From a virus: 22,097 bases of DNA. The stretch is taken from the IMG/VR virus record IMGVR_UViG_3300007640_010367, positions 1 to 22,097 of that record; one strand, given 5' to 3'. Under the pieces are notes generated by a model. It was not told the origin of the DNA, ran no database searches, and saw only the letters and a list, made by a program, of their open reading frames with translations. A program made the translations under genes and the position numbers. Every line of letters starts with the position of its first letter. Position 1 is the stretch's first letter. Shown in pieces: positions 1 to 7,326 of the stretch.

Positions 1-21
1 ATATAACTATACCAATATACG

Positions 22-40
22 AAAAGAGTATGACTACTCC
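22..40 (-). terminator. Weak hairpin plus T-tract after the leftmost gene
   Basis: On the minus strand, five bases after the stop of the 129-residue gene, GAGTA (39-35) can pair with TACTC (30-26) around a four-base loop. A short run of T follows (25-22). This is the shape of a small intrinsic terminator. The stem has only five Watson-Crick pairs, two of them G-C, so it would be weak. The rest of bases 1-44 holds no recognisable gene. Confidence 0.35.
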
Positions 41-44
41 AAAC

Positions 45-434
45 TTATTTATTAGATTTATATTTAATAAAACTCCAAAGATCATTAGAGTCTTTAAGAA
101 TAAATTCTTTTCCGCTAGGTCCTTCTAAAGGAACAATACTACCATCTGGGTTGAATCTATCATAGATATACCAGATTATTATTTCACAAGCTTCTTCCCC
201 ATATAACATTTTAAATGTGTTTTCAACAACAAACCATAACCCATCAGTTACTTTAGTTAAATCTATCCCACCAGCTTCAAATACTTCATTTTCAATTTTG
301 TAAGAATTTTCTAATTTTTTTATAAAACTTTTAAAAACAAGTTCTTCAGTTTCATCAATATTATCTTTAACATTAATATTAGTTCCAAGAACAATATTAA
401 ATAATTTTTTTAATCCTTCATTATCTGCATCCAT
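45..434 (-). CDS. Conserved-type phage hypothetical protein, 129 aa
   Basis: This is a small soluble acidic protein with no signal peptide or membrane segment. The C-terminal half contains a hydrophobic and aromatic stretch (LYGEEACEIIIWYIYDRF, about residues 78-95). It is followed by a PDGSIVPLEGPSG turn region and a terminal LWSFIKYK helix. I recall similar proteins from T4-like marine phages, without a known function; that is memory and not a search result. The start at 434 lies two bases after the stop of the upstream 52-residue ORF (TAA TT ATG), so the genes appear co-transcribed and translationally coupled. It is the last gene before a weak terminator-like hairpin. No function is assigned. 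Confidence 0.8.
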   Translation of the reverse strand: MDADNEGLKKLFNIVLGTNINVKDNIDETEELVFKSFIKKLENSYKIENEVFEAGGIDLTKVTDGLWFVVENTFKMLYGEEACEIIIWYIYDRFNPDGSIVPLEGPSGKEFILKDSNDLWSFIKYKSNK

Positions 435-436
435 AA

Positions 437-595
437 TTATAACTTTTTAATTCCAAATAATTCTATAAACTTATCAATATCCAATTTTTTTATCCTACTA
501 GCAATTGCTAATGCTTCATGTTTATTTGCAGCATAACAAGTTCCGACTGTTTCTTCTTTTTTATCGTTTAAGTAATAATATTTGTATTGGATCAT
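437..595 (-). CDS. Small hypothetical protein, 52 aa
   Basis: An uninterrupted 52-codon frame (begins MIQYKYYYLNDKKEE, ends FIELFGIKKL) fills what would otherwise be a 157-base gap. Its ATG overlaps the stop of the upstream 111-residue gene as ATGA (595-592), and its TAA stop lies two bases before the ATG of the next gene. This start/stop geometry is the same as at most other junctions in the window, which is the main evidence that it is real. The sequence looks like a short beta hairpin followed by a helix (NKHEALAIASRIKKL). It has no membrane segment and a single cysteine. Function is unknown. Confidence 0.7.
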   Translation of the reverse strand: MIQYKYYYLNDKKEETVGTCYAANKHEALAIASRIKKLDIDKFIELFGIKKL

Positions 596-927
596 AATTT
601 ATATTCTTTTATTAGGTTAGCTAATTGAGTACATCTTTCATACTCTTCATTTTGTATAAACATCCCATTTATTCTATTTAAAACATCTTTAAATTGGGAT
701 TTATTTATTTCAATAATAACTGACATATTAAATATGTTAAATAGTTCAGCTACTGTTTTTTCATTTTTTAAAGCATCTATAATTGCTTTTAAACTTTCTT
801 CTAGAATAAAATGGGAAAATTGTTCGCTGTTAGCTAAACTAAGTAGATCTTCTTGATCATCCCAAGTTAATTCTATATAAGTAACCTCTCTCTTTTCAGT
901 CATTTTTTTATCTTTTTTTTCATCCAT
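592..927 (-). CDS. Hypothetical protein with a UVR-like C-terminal motif, 111 aa
   Basis: A charged N-terminus (MDEKKDKKMTEKRE) leads into a mostly helical protein. The C-terminal segment NEEYERCTQLANLIKEY (about residues 92-108) resembles the UVR motif of UvrB, UvrC and Clp proteins (EYExAAxLRDxIK), a helical hairpin used for protein-protein contacts. I infer only a possible interaction role; the motif is short and the match is by eye. The start at 927 is the first Met of the frame. Met9 is an alternative, since the lysine-rich beginning is weakly constrained. The preceding 40 bases (928-967) hold no gene and no clear promoter. The stop overlaps the next ATG as ATGA. Confidence 0.75.
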   Translation of the reverse strand: MDEKKDKKMTEKREVTYIELTWDDQEDLLSLANSEQFSHFILEESLKAIIDALKNEKTVAELFNIFNMSVIIEINKSQFKDVLNRINGMFIQNEEYERCTQLANLIKEYKL

Positions 928-967
928 AATTTGAGGGGTATTAGTAGGTTAGAATCAATTATAAATA

Positions 968-1759
968 TTAAAATTTAATTCCTCTAATAACATTCCCTTT
1001 AGGACTATGTGAATTATTTTCAAACAATTGAGGATTCATTCCCCACTTATACCTAAATACCTCAGCAGCTGGGCCTTCAGTTGCTCTAAACTTATTGCCT
1101 TCTTTTCCATTTTTAGTAGCTGTACTTCCAAAATGGTATAGGTGGGCTTTATGTGTTCTAGAAAAACCTAACCCTATTAAATCTAACTTTAAGAAAAAAT
1201 CCCAATCACATATAAATGGAGATTGATACATTATATCAAACCCCCCAACAGCCATGTAATATTTTTTATACATTGCAAATGGGAAAATACCACCATCTAG
1301 AGTCAATGTATCTTTTTTAATTACATTTTCATATTTAATAAATTCTTTATATTCAAACTCACTAGGATTTCTTCCAAAATCATTAACAGGAAAATTAAAT
1401 ATACCCGGACCTGTTGGTTCAATTTGATTTAGAGTTAATACTGATTTTTCTTTTAGTGATTTTTTAATTTCTTCATCCCACCCAGAACAAAACACATTAT
1501 CATCGTTTACGATAAAAATTATTTCATTAGTAGCATTCATAACCCCTAAATTAAGGGCTGTTTGCATTCCTTGGTTTTCACCTAAATCTAATACTTTAAT
1601 ATTATCTTTATATTTATCTAATACTTCTTGGCTTTCTTCAATAAAACCGTCTACAGCAACAATTATCTCATTTTCATAAGATTGTTGATCAATTGCTGAG
1701 AATAAACATAAATCTAAATATGCAGAATTTCTATATGTAGGAATAATTACACTTATCAT
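968..1759 (-). CDS. Family 2 glycosyltransferase (GT-A fold)
   Basis: The N-terminus MISVIIPTYRN is the classic GT2 nucleotide-binding strand. Asp37 in IVAVDG is the likely base-contacting acidic residue. NDDN at residues 85-88 (FIVNDDN) is the metal-binding DxD-type motif. A GGFD-type acceptor loop (VGGFDIMYQSPFICDWDFF) follows. These features predict transfer of a sugar from a nucleotide-sugar donor in the cytoplasm. At 263 residues it has a complete GT-A domain without added domains or membrane anchors. The start at 1759 overlaps the stop of the upstream methyltransferase as ATGA, so the two are translationally coupled. It is the last enzyme of the glycan cassette. Donor and acceptor are unknown. 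Confidence 0.88.
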   Translation of the reverse strand: MISVIIPTYRNSAYLDLCLFSAIDQQSYENEIIVAVDGFIEESQEVLDKYKDNIKVLDLGENQGMQTALNLGVMNATNEIIFIVNDDNVFCSGWDEEIKKSLKEKSVLTLNQIEPTGPGIFNFPVNDFGRNPSEFEYKEFIKYENVIKKDTLTLDGGIFPFAMYKKYYMAVGGFDIMYQSPFICDWDFFLKLDLIGLGFSRTHKAHLYHFGSTATKNGKEGNKFRATEGPAAEVFRYKWGMNPQLFENNSHSPKGNVIRGIKF

Positions 1760-2325
1760 ACTTTATAATGTGGATTTTTAGTAATAGCTTGACCTACATC
1801 AACTTTATATTCTTCTAACACTTCTAACTCAAAATGTTTAATTACCCTTTGAGTATCATGTCCATGAGCTCTATGAAAATAATCATCAAAAGCTATAAAT
1901 TTTGGATTCATCCTTAAAGCATTTTCTGTATCCCTAAATATACCATTATAGGTGTGATCACCATCTATAAAAATTAAATCATACTTATTTACCATCCCAG
2001 CCATCTCTACAAAATCTTCAGTTAGTACACTGTGATCTAAATGAGAATAATTAAATCTATCTCCAAAAAGACTATTAATATATTCTAAAGATTTAGATAC
2101 TGTTTCTTTACTTCTTAAATCTATACTATGTAGTTTACATTCATCTGATGTGTTAAATAACCACATAAGGGCACTAACCCCTCTATTAAACCCTAATTCC
2201 AAAATAGATGTTGGAGAAGCTAATTGAGTCATTTTTGTAAAATTTTCAAAATGTCCATAATGCATTTCTCCTACTGTTTGGGGGGATAAATTACTTACAT
2301 GCTTTTCAAATTGTTCTTTTGTCAT
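1756..2325 (-). CDS. SAM-dependent methyltransferase (Methyltransf_24-like)
   Basis: This is a class I methyltransferase of 189 residues. LELGFNRG at 42-49 is the glycine-rich SAM-binding motif I. FIDGDHTY at 119-126 is the acidic motif typical of the Methyltransf_24 and cephalosporin-hydroxylase-like group. FDDYFH at 146-151 follows as a probable metal or substrate motif. Enzymes of this group methylate small molecules or sugars, and the position among glycosyltransferases suggests a glycan or its precursor as substrate (inference). The start at 2325 follows the stop of the upstream gene by one base. The stop overlaps the next glycosyltransferase start by four bases. Confidence 0.85.
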   Translation of the reverse strand: MTKEQFEKHVSNLSPQTVGEMHYGHFENFTKMTQLASPTSILELGFNRGVSALMWLFNTSDECKLHSIDLRSKETVSKSLEYINSLFGDRFNYSHLDHSVLTEDFVEMAGMVNKYDLIFIDGDHTYNGIFRDTENALRMNPKFIAFDDYFHRAHGHDTQRVIKHFELEVLEEYKVDVGQAITKNPHYKV

Positions 2326-2326
2326 T

Positions 2327-3013
2327 TTATTTACTTTTATAGTTTATATTTTTCCAATTAATTGTAGGAGATAACAACCCCTGCATACAGTGAGTTGATA
2401 ATCCTGGAATAGGTGTTATTACTAATCTTTGCCGTTGGTTATAAAGATCAATAAATTTGTTGTGATCTCCACGAGTAGTTGTGTGGATATCATAATCTAA
2501 TTCAAATAATTGTTTCTTTATGATAAAACTACCACAAGTACTAGGTGATGTTCTCCAATGGTGGGTATTTGTTGTTATAATTTTAGATACTAAATCAGCA
2601 TAATTAGGAAAGTATTTATCATTATGGTCATATAAAGAAACATAATGTAATAAATTATAATTATCAAACAACTCATTTATTTTATCTACCCAATTTTTTT
2701 CGTGTAAATAATCATTTTCTAAAAAGTATATTAAATCATTTTCACCTATTTTAGTATTTTTAGCTATTTCCCAAGTCTTCCAAAATGATTTTTGATCTCC
2801 ATTAGCTTCTATTTCATGGAATGTATATTGGTTTTTATAATTAAAAATCCAATTATTCTCAATTTTACCATCAAAGACTATGTGGAGATTTACATCTTTA
2901 TCTTTAATTGTTTCTAATAAATTTTTAAAACAATTCTCAAAATTAAACCAAGATGGTCTTCCCCTATAATCAGTACCTTCAATATTATAATGTCTATAAA
3001 ATATATGAATCAT
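2327..3013 (-). CDS. Putative GT-A-like glycosyltransferase, 228 aa
   Basis: The protein starts with a short beta strand (MIHIFYRHYN). It contains LIYFLENDYLHEKNW (about 94-108), in which END (99-101) sits where GT-A enzymes carry their DxD motif. The pattern LHIVFDGK (43-50) resembles the GT2 donor-binding Asp. A C-terminal loop PGLSTHCM could contact the acceptor. No clear family signature beyond the general GT-A pattern is visible, so the call relies on this motif plus the glycosyltransferase-rich neighbourhood. The start at 3013 shares one base with the stop of the acyltransferase gene (TAATG). A non-catalytic glycan-binding homologue cannot be excluded. Confidence 0.6.
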   Translation of the reverse strand: MIHIFYRHYNIEGTDYRGRPSWFNFENCFKNLLETIKDKDVNLHIVFDGKIENNWIFNYKNQYTFHEIEANGDQKSFWKTWEIAKNTKIGENDLIYFLENDYLHEKNWVDKINELFDNYNLLHYVSLYDHNDKYFPNYADLVSKIITTNTHHWRTSPSTCGSFIIKKQLFELDYDIHTTTRGDHNKFIDLYNQRQRLVITPIPGLSTHCMQGLLSPTINWKNINYKSK

Positions 3014-3591
3014 TATTTAATTTTTTTAGCTGGGCAGCCCCCAAATATTCCTTCTTTATTTATATCTTTAACAACCCCTGAATTAAGACCTATAGTAACT
3101 CCGTTTGAAATATTTAATTTTTCTTTAATTGATGAATTTGTTCCTAAATAAACACAATCACCTATTGTAACATTTCCAGATACTATAGCTCCGGGCATAG
3201 CACTAAAATAATCTCCTATAATACAGTCATGTCCAATTTGATTACCTCTATTTAATATAGTATGCTCACCTAATTCTATATTGGTAGTTAAAATAGTATT
3301 CATTCCTATAAAACTCCCAACTCCAACTTTAATATCATCACCCATAATTTGAACTGTGGGGTGAATGAAGGTAAAATATTGAGTGTTGGGGGGTAATTTC
3401 TTTATAATTTTTTTTCTATCTTTGCTATTAGCAACTGCTACAATTAAACCCTCTTCTTCTGGGTTGAATTTTGAAATAGGTTTAGCAATATCATTTGCGT
3501 ATTGATCATCAACATAAAATGTTACTGGTTTTCCAATTTGGGCTGCCACTTCTCTAGCATGTCCCCCATATCCAAATATTGCTAATTTCAT
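3013..3591 (-). CDS. NeuD/PglD-like sugar O- or N-acyltransferase
   Basis: Residues 1-75 form a small Rossmann-like domain (LAIFGYGGHAREVA, a PglD/NeuD hallmark for UDP-sugar binding). It is followed by a left-handed beta helix of hexapeptide repeats (about 85-180). Within it, H121 in QIGHDCIIGDY matches the catalytic His of PglD-type acyltransferases. The terminal CPAKKIK matches the usual G-x-PAK end. Such enzymes transfer acetyl or another acyl group from acyl-CoA to an amino sugar or sialic acid-like sugar. Its neighbour is a DegT-type aminotransferase, and the two steps (amination, then N-acylation) are commonly paired in bacillosamine, QuiNAc and legionaminic-type pathways. The exact sugar is not determinable. 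The start overlaps the aminotransferase stop by four bases. Confidence 0.88.
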   Translation of the reverse strand: MKLAIFGYGGHAREVAAQIGKPVTFYVDDQYANDIAKPISKFNPEEEGLIVAVANSKDRKKIIKKLPPNTQYFTFIHPTVQIMGDDIKVGVGSFIGMNTILTTNIELGEHTILNRGNQIGHDCIIGDYFSAMPGAIVSGNVTIGDCVYLGTNSSIKEKLNISNGVTIGLNSGVVKDINKEGIFGGCPAKKIK

Positions 3592-4250
3592 TGATTATAT
3601 ATTTTAAATTTTGATAAATCAGGATAAGGTAAAGTTAAATCTTCCTGATGTTTTTTAGTTCCATCCATATTATAAAATTGTCCCATAAGTAATACACCAC
3701 GAGCTGCTAGTTCAGGCATCATATAAAAATTCCAACCTAACATATCAAATTCATCATCATGGTATGAACATTCATTCCTACCTGAGTACCTAGCTCGTTT
3801 AAACCAACTATAAGCTTCTTCATCATCAGTTAATATAGCACCACCTTTACTTAATTTAAAATGTTTGTAAGGACCTGTAAAGGATACACACATATGAGTA
3901 CCTTTCAGATGCATATCTGCGGTAAATCTAAGTGCTGAATCATATACATTACTATTACCCAATTCATAAGCACCTTTCAATGTACCCTCTTTCATATCCA
4001 AACATCCATAGTTTTCGGTAAACTCCACCTTCAACCCAGCATGAATGATTTCACAAGGTACTGAGGGATATGTTCTCTTAGGACAGTAAACGAACCCACC
4101 TTTGATACTTTTCTTAATATGATTTTCGTAATACAATGCAAGAAATAATGCATTACTCATATTATCTACTGTCACAGCATATTTAGCTCCTGTATAATCT
4201 GCTAATTGCTGTTCAAATAATTCTGTGACTTCATAAATTCCGTGTGCCAT
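3588..4250 (-). CDS. Short DegT/DnrJ/EryC1/StrS-type aminotransferase homologue
   Basis: This is a PLP-dependent sugar aminotransferase fold. The N-terminus LADYTGAKYAVTVDNMSNAL matches the cofactor-phosphate region. D104 in NVYDSALRF matches the Asp that contacts the PLP ring nitrogen. K129 in SFTGPYKHFKLSKGGAI is the likely Schiff-base lysine. The frame ends soon after MMPELAARGVLLMGQFYN, at 220 residues against roughly 360-400 for the family, so nearly the whole C-terminal domain is missing. My recollection is that some T4-like marine phages carry similarly short versions, so it may be a phage subfamily and not a fresh truncation. The start at 4250 lies 49 bases inside the upstream gene. 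Later Met codons would remove the conserved GAKYAVTVDN segment. Confidence 0.78.
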   Translation of the reverse strand: MAHGIYEVTELFEQQLADYTGAKYAVTVDNMSNALFLALYYENHIKKSIKGGFVYCPKRTYPSVPCEIIHAGLKVEFTENYGCLDMKEGTLKGAYELGNSNVYDSALRFTADMHLKGTHMCVSFTGPYKHFKLSKGGAILTDDEEAYSWFKRARYSGRNECSYHDDEFDMLGWNFYMMPELAARGVLLMGQFYNMDGTKKHQEDLTLPYPDLSKFKIYNQ

Positions 4251-5056
4251 CTTCTTTCTTTTAATTCTAAATCCAGTATTTCTTTACCAGGGTTATGGTA
4301 ATGACAAATACCTTCTATTAATATGTTTTTATGACTACTATCTTGTATTCGATAATTATCAACTATTTGTAATAATATATGAAATTTTTCTGGGGATACC
4401 AAATGATGTTTGGTGATATTATTTCTAATGATGCATTTTTTTAAGAAATCTTCACAAGTCCAATCTTTAATATATTCCCAAACTCTTCCATTATATTCAT
4501 CTAAATTTTGAATATAATTATAAGTTTCATTTATATATTCTTTATCATAAAGATAATCTATTTTAGATGTGTTTAGAAAGTAGAAATTTGTTTGTGGGTA
4601 AAAATAATCACCATTAAAAAATTGTTTAATTTTGTACTCATCAAAACACCCAATACCAACTCCTTCTAAATAATAAAAATCCTTATTTTCAGGAATTTTT
4701 AATTGGAGAGAATATTCTTCTATAGTAATATCATGAGTTGATTTACATATCCAATCAATATTATTTTCTTTACAGTAATCTATAATAGCATTTTCTTGAT
4801 CAGCAATACCAAAAGAATGACCTCTGTTTTTCTCTAGATCTATTAATATACAATCTGGGAAGTATTCTTTCCACAAATCTTCATTTTCTTTTTGAAAATC
4901 CCCAGAGTAGTTAGTTACTATAATAAGATTTTTAAATTCTATAAGGATAGGTAAGTTATGGTTAATATAAACTTCTAATCTGTTTAAATCTTCATAACTA
5001 CCTATATAACCTATAGAACAATAATAACTTTTATTTATTAGTTTTTGTAAAATCAT
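4202..5056 (-). CDS. Putative glycosyltransferase-like protein of the glycan cassette, 284 aa
   Basis: I do not recognise a definite family. Visible features are an N-terminal region rich in beta strands with LIIVTNYSGDF (about 44-54), a KNRGHSFGIADQENAIIDYC segment, and DWICKSTHDITIEEY. The last two resemble the way GT-A enzymes present a donor-binding site (N-x-G followed by an acidic motif). The remainder is rich in Tyr, Asn and Asp with no membrane helix. Its place among glycosyltransferases is the main reason for the call. The start at 5056 lies 26 bases inside the upstream epimerase, and the stop lies 49 bases inside the downstream aminotransferase. It therefore overlaps at both ends, unusually deeply for this genome. 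Confidence 0.55.
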   Translation of the reverse strand: MILQKLINKSYYCSIGYIGSYEDLNRLEVYINHNLPILIEFKNLIIVTNYSGDFQKENEDLWKEYFPDCILIDLEKNRGHSFGIADQENAIIDYCKENNIDWICKSTHDITIEEYSLQLKIPENKDFYYLEGVGIGCFDEYKIKQFFNGDYFYPQTNFYFLNTSKIDYLYDKEYINETYNYIQNLDEYNGRVWEYIKDWTCEDFLKKCIIRNNITKHHLVSPEKFHILLQIVDNYRIQDSSHKNILIEGICHYHNPGKEILDLELKERRWHTEFMKSQNYLNSN

Positions 5057-6083
5057 CTTTCCAAAAAGAATATATTCCCTTATCTAGTTCATACTTTTCC
5101 CAAATAAATCTATCTCTCATTGGTTGTTTTTTAGCCCATTCCCACATTTTAGCTAAACCTTCTTCTAGTGTTGTTTTATATTCAAACCCTAAAATGTCAA
5201 TTGACTTTTGGTAAGTAGGAACAGCATGTTTTACTTCATGTCTACCTTCTAAGAATAAAGTTTCAGGTCTTTTACCTGTGTCTCTTTCTATAACATTTTT
5301 TAAAGCTTCATTTGCTCCTGATATGCTAATTTCTTCAATACCCCCCAAATTGATTATTTGTTTTGATGCTTTAGGTTCAATATGAGCATTAAATAAAGGT
5401 TCTAAAGAATCATCTATATAACTAAAGGCTCTAGTTTGGGAACCATCACCAAAAATAGATAAAGGTTGGTCATGTAAATGTTGGAACATCCAAATACCTA
5501 ACACATTTCTATATTTATCCCAAATGTTTTGTTTCATCCCATATACATTATGAGGTCTAATAATACAATAATCTAATCCATGTTGTTCATTAGCAATTTC
5601 AATATCTCTTTCACAACCCATTTTAGCTACACCATAAGGATCAATTGGGTTTCTACGCATATCTTCGTGGAAGATTCCACCTTCACCATGACCGTACACA
5701 GCCATTGTAGACGTGAATACTAAACGTTTTATATCGTGTTTAATACATTGAGTAACTATACGTGATGTTGCTACTAAATTGTTCTGATAATTATGTGTTC
5801 TAATAAAAGGTGATAAACCCTCAGCTGCATAAGCTGCAAAATGATAAACGTAATCAATTTTATGAGATTCAAATATATTTTCAATTGGGTGATTAACTAA
5901 ATCCATTTGCCAAAAATTAACCTTTGGGTTTATGTTTTCTTCAAACCCACCACTCAAATCATCAACTCCAATTACTTGATATTCGTCTCCTTTATTTTCA
6001 ATAATCCAGTCAGCTAATCTACTTCCTAATAAACCTGCTACTCCTGTTATTAATACTTTCTTTTTATTTTTCACTTCTTTCAT
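5031..6083 (-). CDS. Extended-SDR NAD-dependent sugar epimerase/dehydratase (GalE-like), 350 aa
   Basis: The NAD-binding Rossmann motif GVAGLLG is at residues 14-20. The catalytic triad is recognisable as S125/T126 in FTSTMAVYG plus Y150-x3-K154 (DPYGVAK). The substrate-binding RPHNVYG follows. These place it among extended short-chain dehydrogenases that epimerise or dehydrate NDP-hexoses. I chose the start at 6083 (MKEVKNKKK). It puts the Rossmann strand at the usual position and lies two bases after the stop of the 49-residue ORF. The longer frame to 6158 adds 25 residues that only shadow that small gene. A second, shorter epimerase lies at 7327-8199, so two different sugar interconversions are likely. 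The C-terminus overlaps the next frame by 26 bases. Confidence 0.88.
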   Translation of the reverse strand: MKEVKNKKKVLITGVAGLLGSRLADWIIENKGDEYQVIGVDDLSGGFEENINPKVNFWQMDLVNHPIENIFESHKIDYVYHFAAYAAEGLSPFIRTHNYQNNLVATSRIVTQCIKHDIKRLVFTSTMAVYGHGEGGIFHEDMRRNPIDPYGVAKMGCERDIEIANEQHGLDYCIIRPHNVYGMKQNIWDKYRNVLGIWMFQHLHDQPLSIFGDGSQTRAFSYIDDSLEPLFNAHIEPKASKQIINLGGIEEISISGANEALKNVIERDTGKRPETLFLEGRHEVKHAVPTYQKSIDILGFEYKTTLEEGLAKMWEWAKKQPMRDRFIWEKYELDKGIYSFWKDDFTKTNK

Positions 6084-6085
6084 AA

Positions 6086-6235
6086 TTATATTGCTTCTTT
6101 TTTTATAATTTTCCAATTTAAAGGTTGGCGATTTCTCTGATATTGTTCCATGGACCATTCCAACCTATCAGTTTTTAATTCCATTTGGTAAGATGACCCA
6201 TTAGGTAAAGTAACTTCAATTTTATATTTATTCAT
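6086..6235 (-). CDS. Small hypothetical phage protein, 49 aa
   Basis: This short frame (begins MNKYKIEVTLPNGSSYQMEL, ends NWKIIKKEAI) fills the interval between the nucleotidyltransferase and the epimerase. Its ATG lies within the last eight bases of the upstream gene, and its stop is two bases before the ATG at 6083. The sequence suggests a small beta sheet followed by an amphipathic helix containing DRLEWSMEQYQRNRQ. I have an impression of similar short proteins in T4-like marine phages but cannot verify it here. The fit into the operon geometry and the plausible composition support a real gene. Function is unknown. Confidence 0.7.
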   Translation of the reverse strand: MNKYKIEVTLPNGSSYQMELKTDRLEWSMEQYQRNRQPLNWKIIKKEAI

Positions 6236-6701
6236 CCATTTTTAATTTACGTTCAAAATATTGAGCTGCGTCTATTACCTCAGGGTTTTGCTTTACTGTC
6301 TGCATGGTAATCATATCTTTCATTTTAGTTGTTGACCAACCATGAGCTCTAGTTGTATAAACTATTTTAGGAGGTAAATCATCACCTGTAAAAGATTTAC
6401 CAATATAATCTTCACCTAATATTCTAATATCTGGTTTGAAAAAATTTATTAATTCGTATAATTCATCTTCAGTTTGATATACATAAACTTCATCAATATA
6501 TTTTATAGCCATTAAAGTTCTATACCTTTCATGTATAGGGATTACTGGTTTATATTTTGAATTTCTATGTAATGAAGGATCTCTTTGTAAGAATACAATA
6601 AATTTATCACAATGTTGTTTTGCTGCTTCAAATGTGTAAATATAACCAGGGTGGATTAAATCAAAGTTACCAGCTGTGAACCCTACAATTTCTTTTGCCA
6701 T
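6228..6701 (-). CDS. TagD/RfaE-like nucleotidyltransferase with an altered HxGH motif
   Basis: This is a single-domain HIGH-type nucleotidyltransferase of 157 residues, the family of glycerol-3-phosphate cytidylyltransferase and the heptose ADP-transferase domain. GNFDLIHPGY (11-20) is motif I. ERYRTLMAIKYIDEV (58-72) is the conserved middle. GWSTTKMKD (121-129) carries the STT-K signature that binds the nucleotide phosphates. Such enzymes activate a phosphorylated polyol or sugar with CTP or ATP. The second His of HxGH, important for catalysis in characterised members, is Tyr20 here. Activity may therefore be altered, or the reading may reflect a phage-specific subfamily. It lies one base downstream of a GT2 gene and overlaps the 49-residue ORF. 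Confidence 0.83.
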   Translation of the reverse strand: MAKEIVGFTAGNFDLIHPGYIYTFEAAKQHCDKFIVFLQRDPSLHRNSKYKPVIPIHERYRTLMAIKYIDEVYVYQTEDELYELINFFKPDIRILGEDYIGKSFTGDDLPPKIVYTTRAHGWSTTKMKDMITMQTVKQNPEVIDAAQYFERKLKMDE

Positions 6702-6702
6702 A

Positions 6703-7326
6703 TTAAAGAGTATTATAATAATTATTTTGTTTTACTTGTCTTTCTATATCTTTGGGGTGGTATAATGAAAATTCCTCAGTTTCCTGCAAATTGGACCATG
6801 TTTCATACCCCTCTAGTACTTCATGTACTTTATTCTTCCATTGAATCTTAGGATGATTTTTATAAATTCTCCATTGAAAATCAGGCCAATTAACCCAACC
6901 TTCTTCATTGATTCTCCATCCCCATTGTCTAACATATTCTTCAGTTAAACCAAATACTGTGTTGACACGAGGTACTCTAATTACTTCATTATTAGGATTA
7001 CTTAAAATAATTTCTGGTAGATATTCAATTAGGGTTTGGTGAGGAATTTCATCAGCATCAATTTGAAATATCCAATCCCCATTACAAAGTGAGGTTAAAT
7101 AATTTTTCCAATCAGCAAAATGACCATCAAAATCTTTTTTATACCAAACAAACTCCCCATTAATAGAATGGGATTGTAAATACTCTTCAACAGTATTACT
7201 CCCATTTTTGGAATCAAATAATATTACTATTTCATCTTCATATCTTTTATTTTCTAGAAGAAAGGATACCAATCTTTGAATTTCTACAGCTTCATTACAA
7301 ACTGTTATAGCATAACTAATTTTCAT
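6703..7326 (-). CDS. Family 2 glycosyltransferase (WaaE/KdtX-like)
   Basis: The N-terminus ISYAITVCNEAVEI is a typical GT2 start. DWIFQIDADEIP (84-95) supplies the DxD motif (D90-A-D92-E93). WPDFQWRIYKNHPKIQWKNKVHEVLEGY matches the acceptor-side pattern of WaaE-type LPS core glycosyltransferases (PD-x-Q-x-R plus KVHE). At 207 residues it is compact but has both halves of the GT-A domain. It probably adds a sugar to a core-like or protein acceptor in the cytoplasm. The start abuts the stop of the epimerase at 7327 with no intervening base. It is followed after one base by the nucleotidyltransferase, suggesting one polycistronic unit. Confidence 0.87.
   Translation of the reverse strand: MKISYAITVCNEAVEIQRLVSFLLENKRYEDEIVILFDSKNGSNTVEEYLQSHSINGEFVWYKKDFDGHFADWKNYLTSLCNGDWIFQIDADEIPHQTLIEYLPEIILSNPNNEVIRVPRVNTVFGLTEEYVRQWGWRINEEGWVNWPDFQWRIYKNHPKIQWKNKVHEVLEGYETWSNLQETEEFSLYHPKDIERQVKQNNYYNTL

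Noticed and set aside
3057-3064. TATAAATA on the minus strand, late-promoter look-alike
   Set aside because: It lies inside the acyltransferase coding sequence near its 3' end and encodes conserved-looking residues. It is probably chance in AT-rich DNA.
6084-6158. N-terminal extension of the epimerase to an ATG at 6158
   Set aside because: The added 25 residues are an alternative frame of the 49-residue ORF, and the Rossmann motif sits correctly when the start is 6083.
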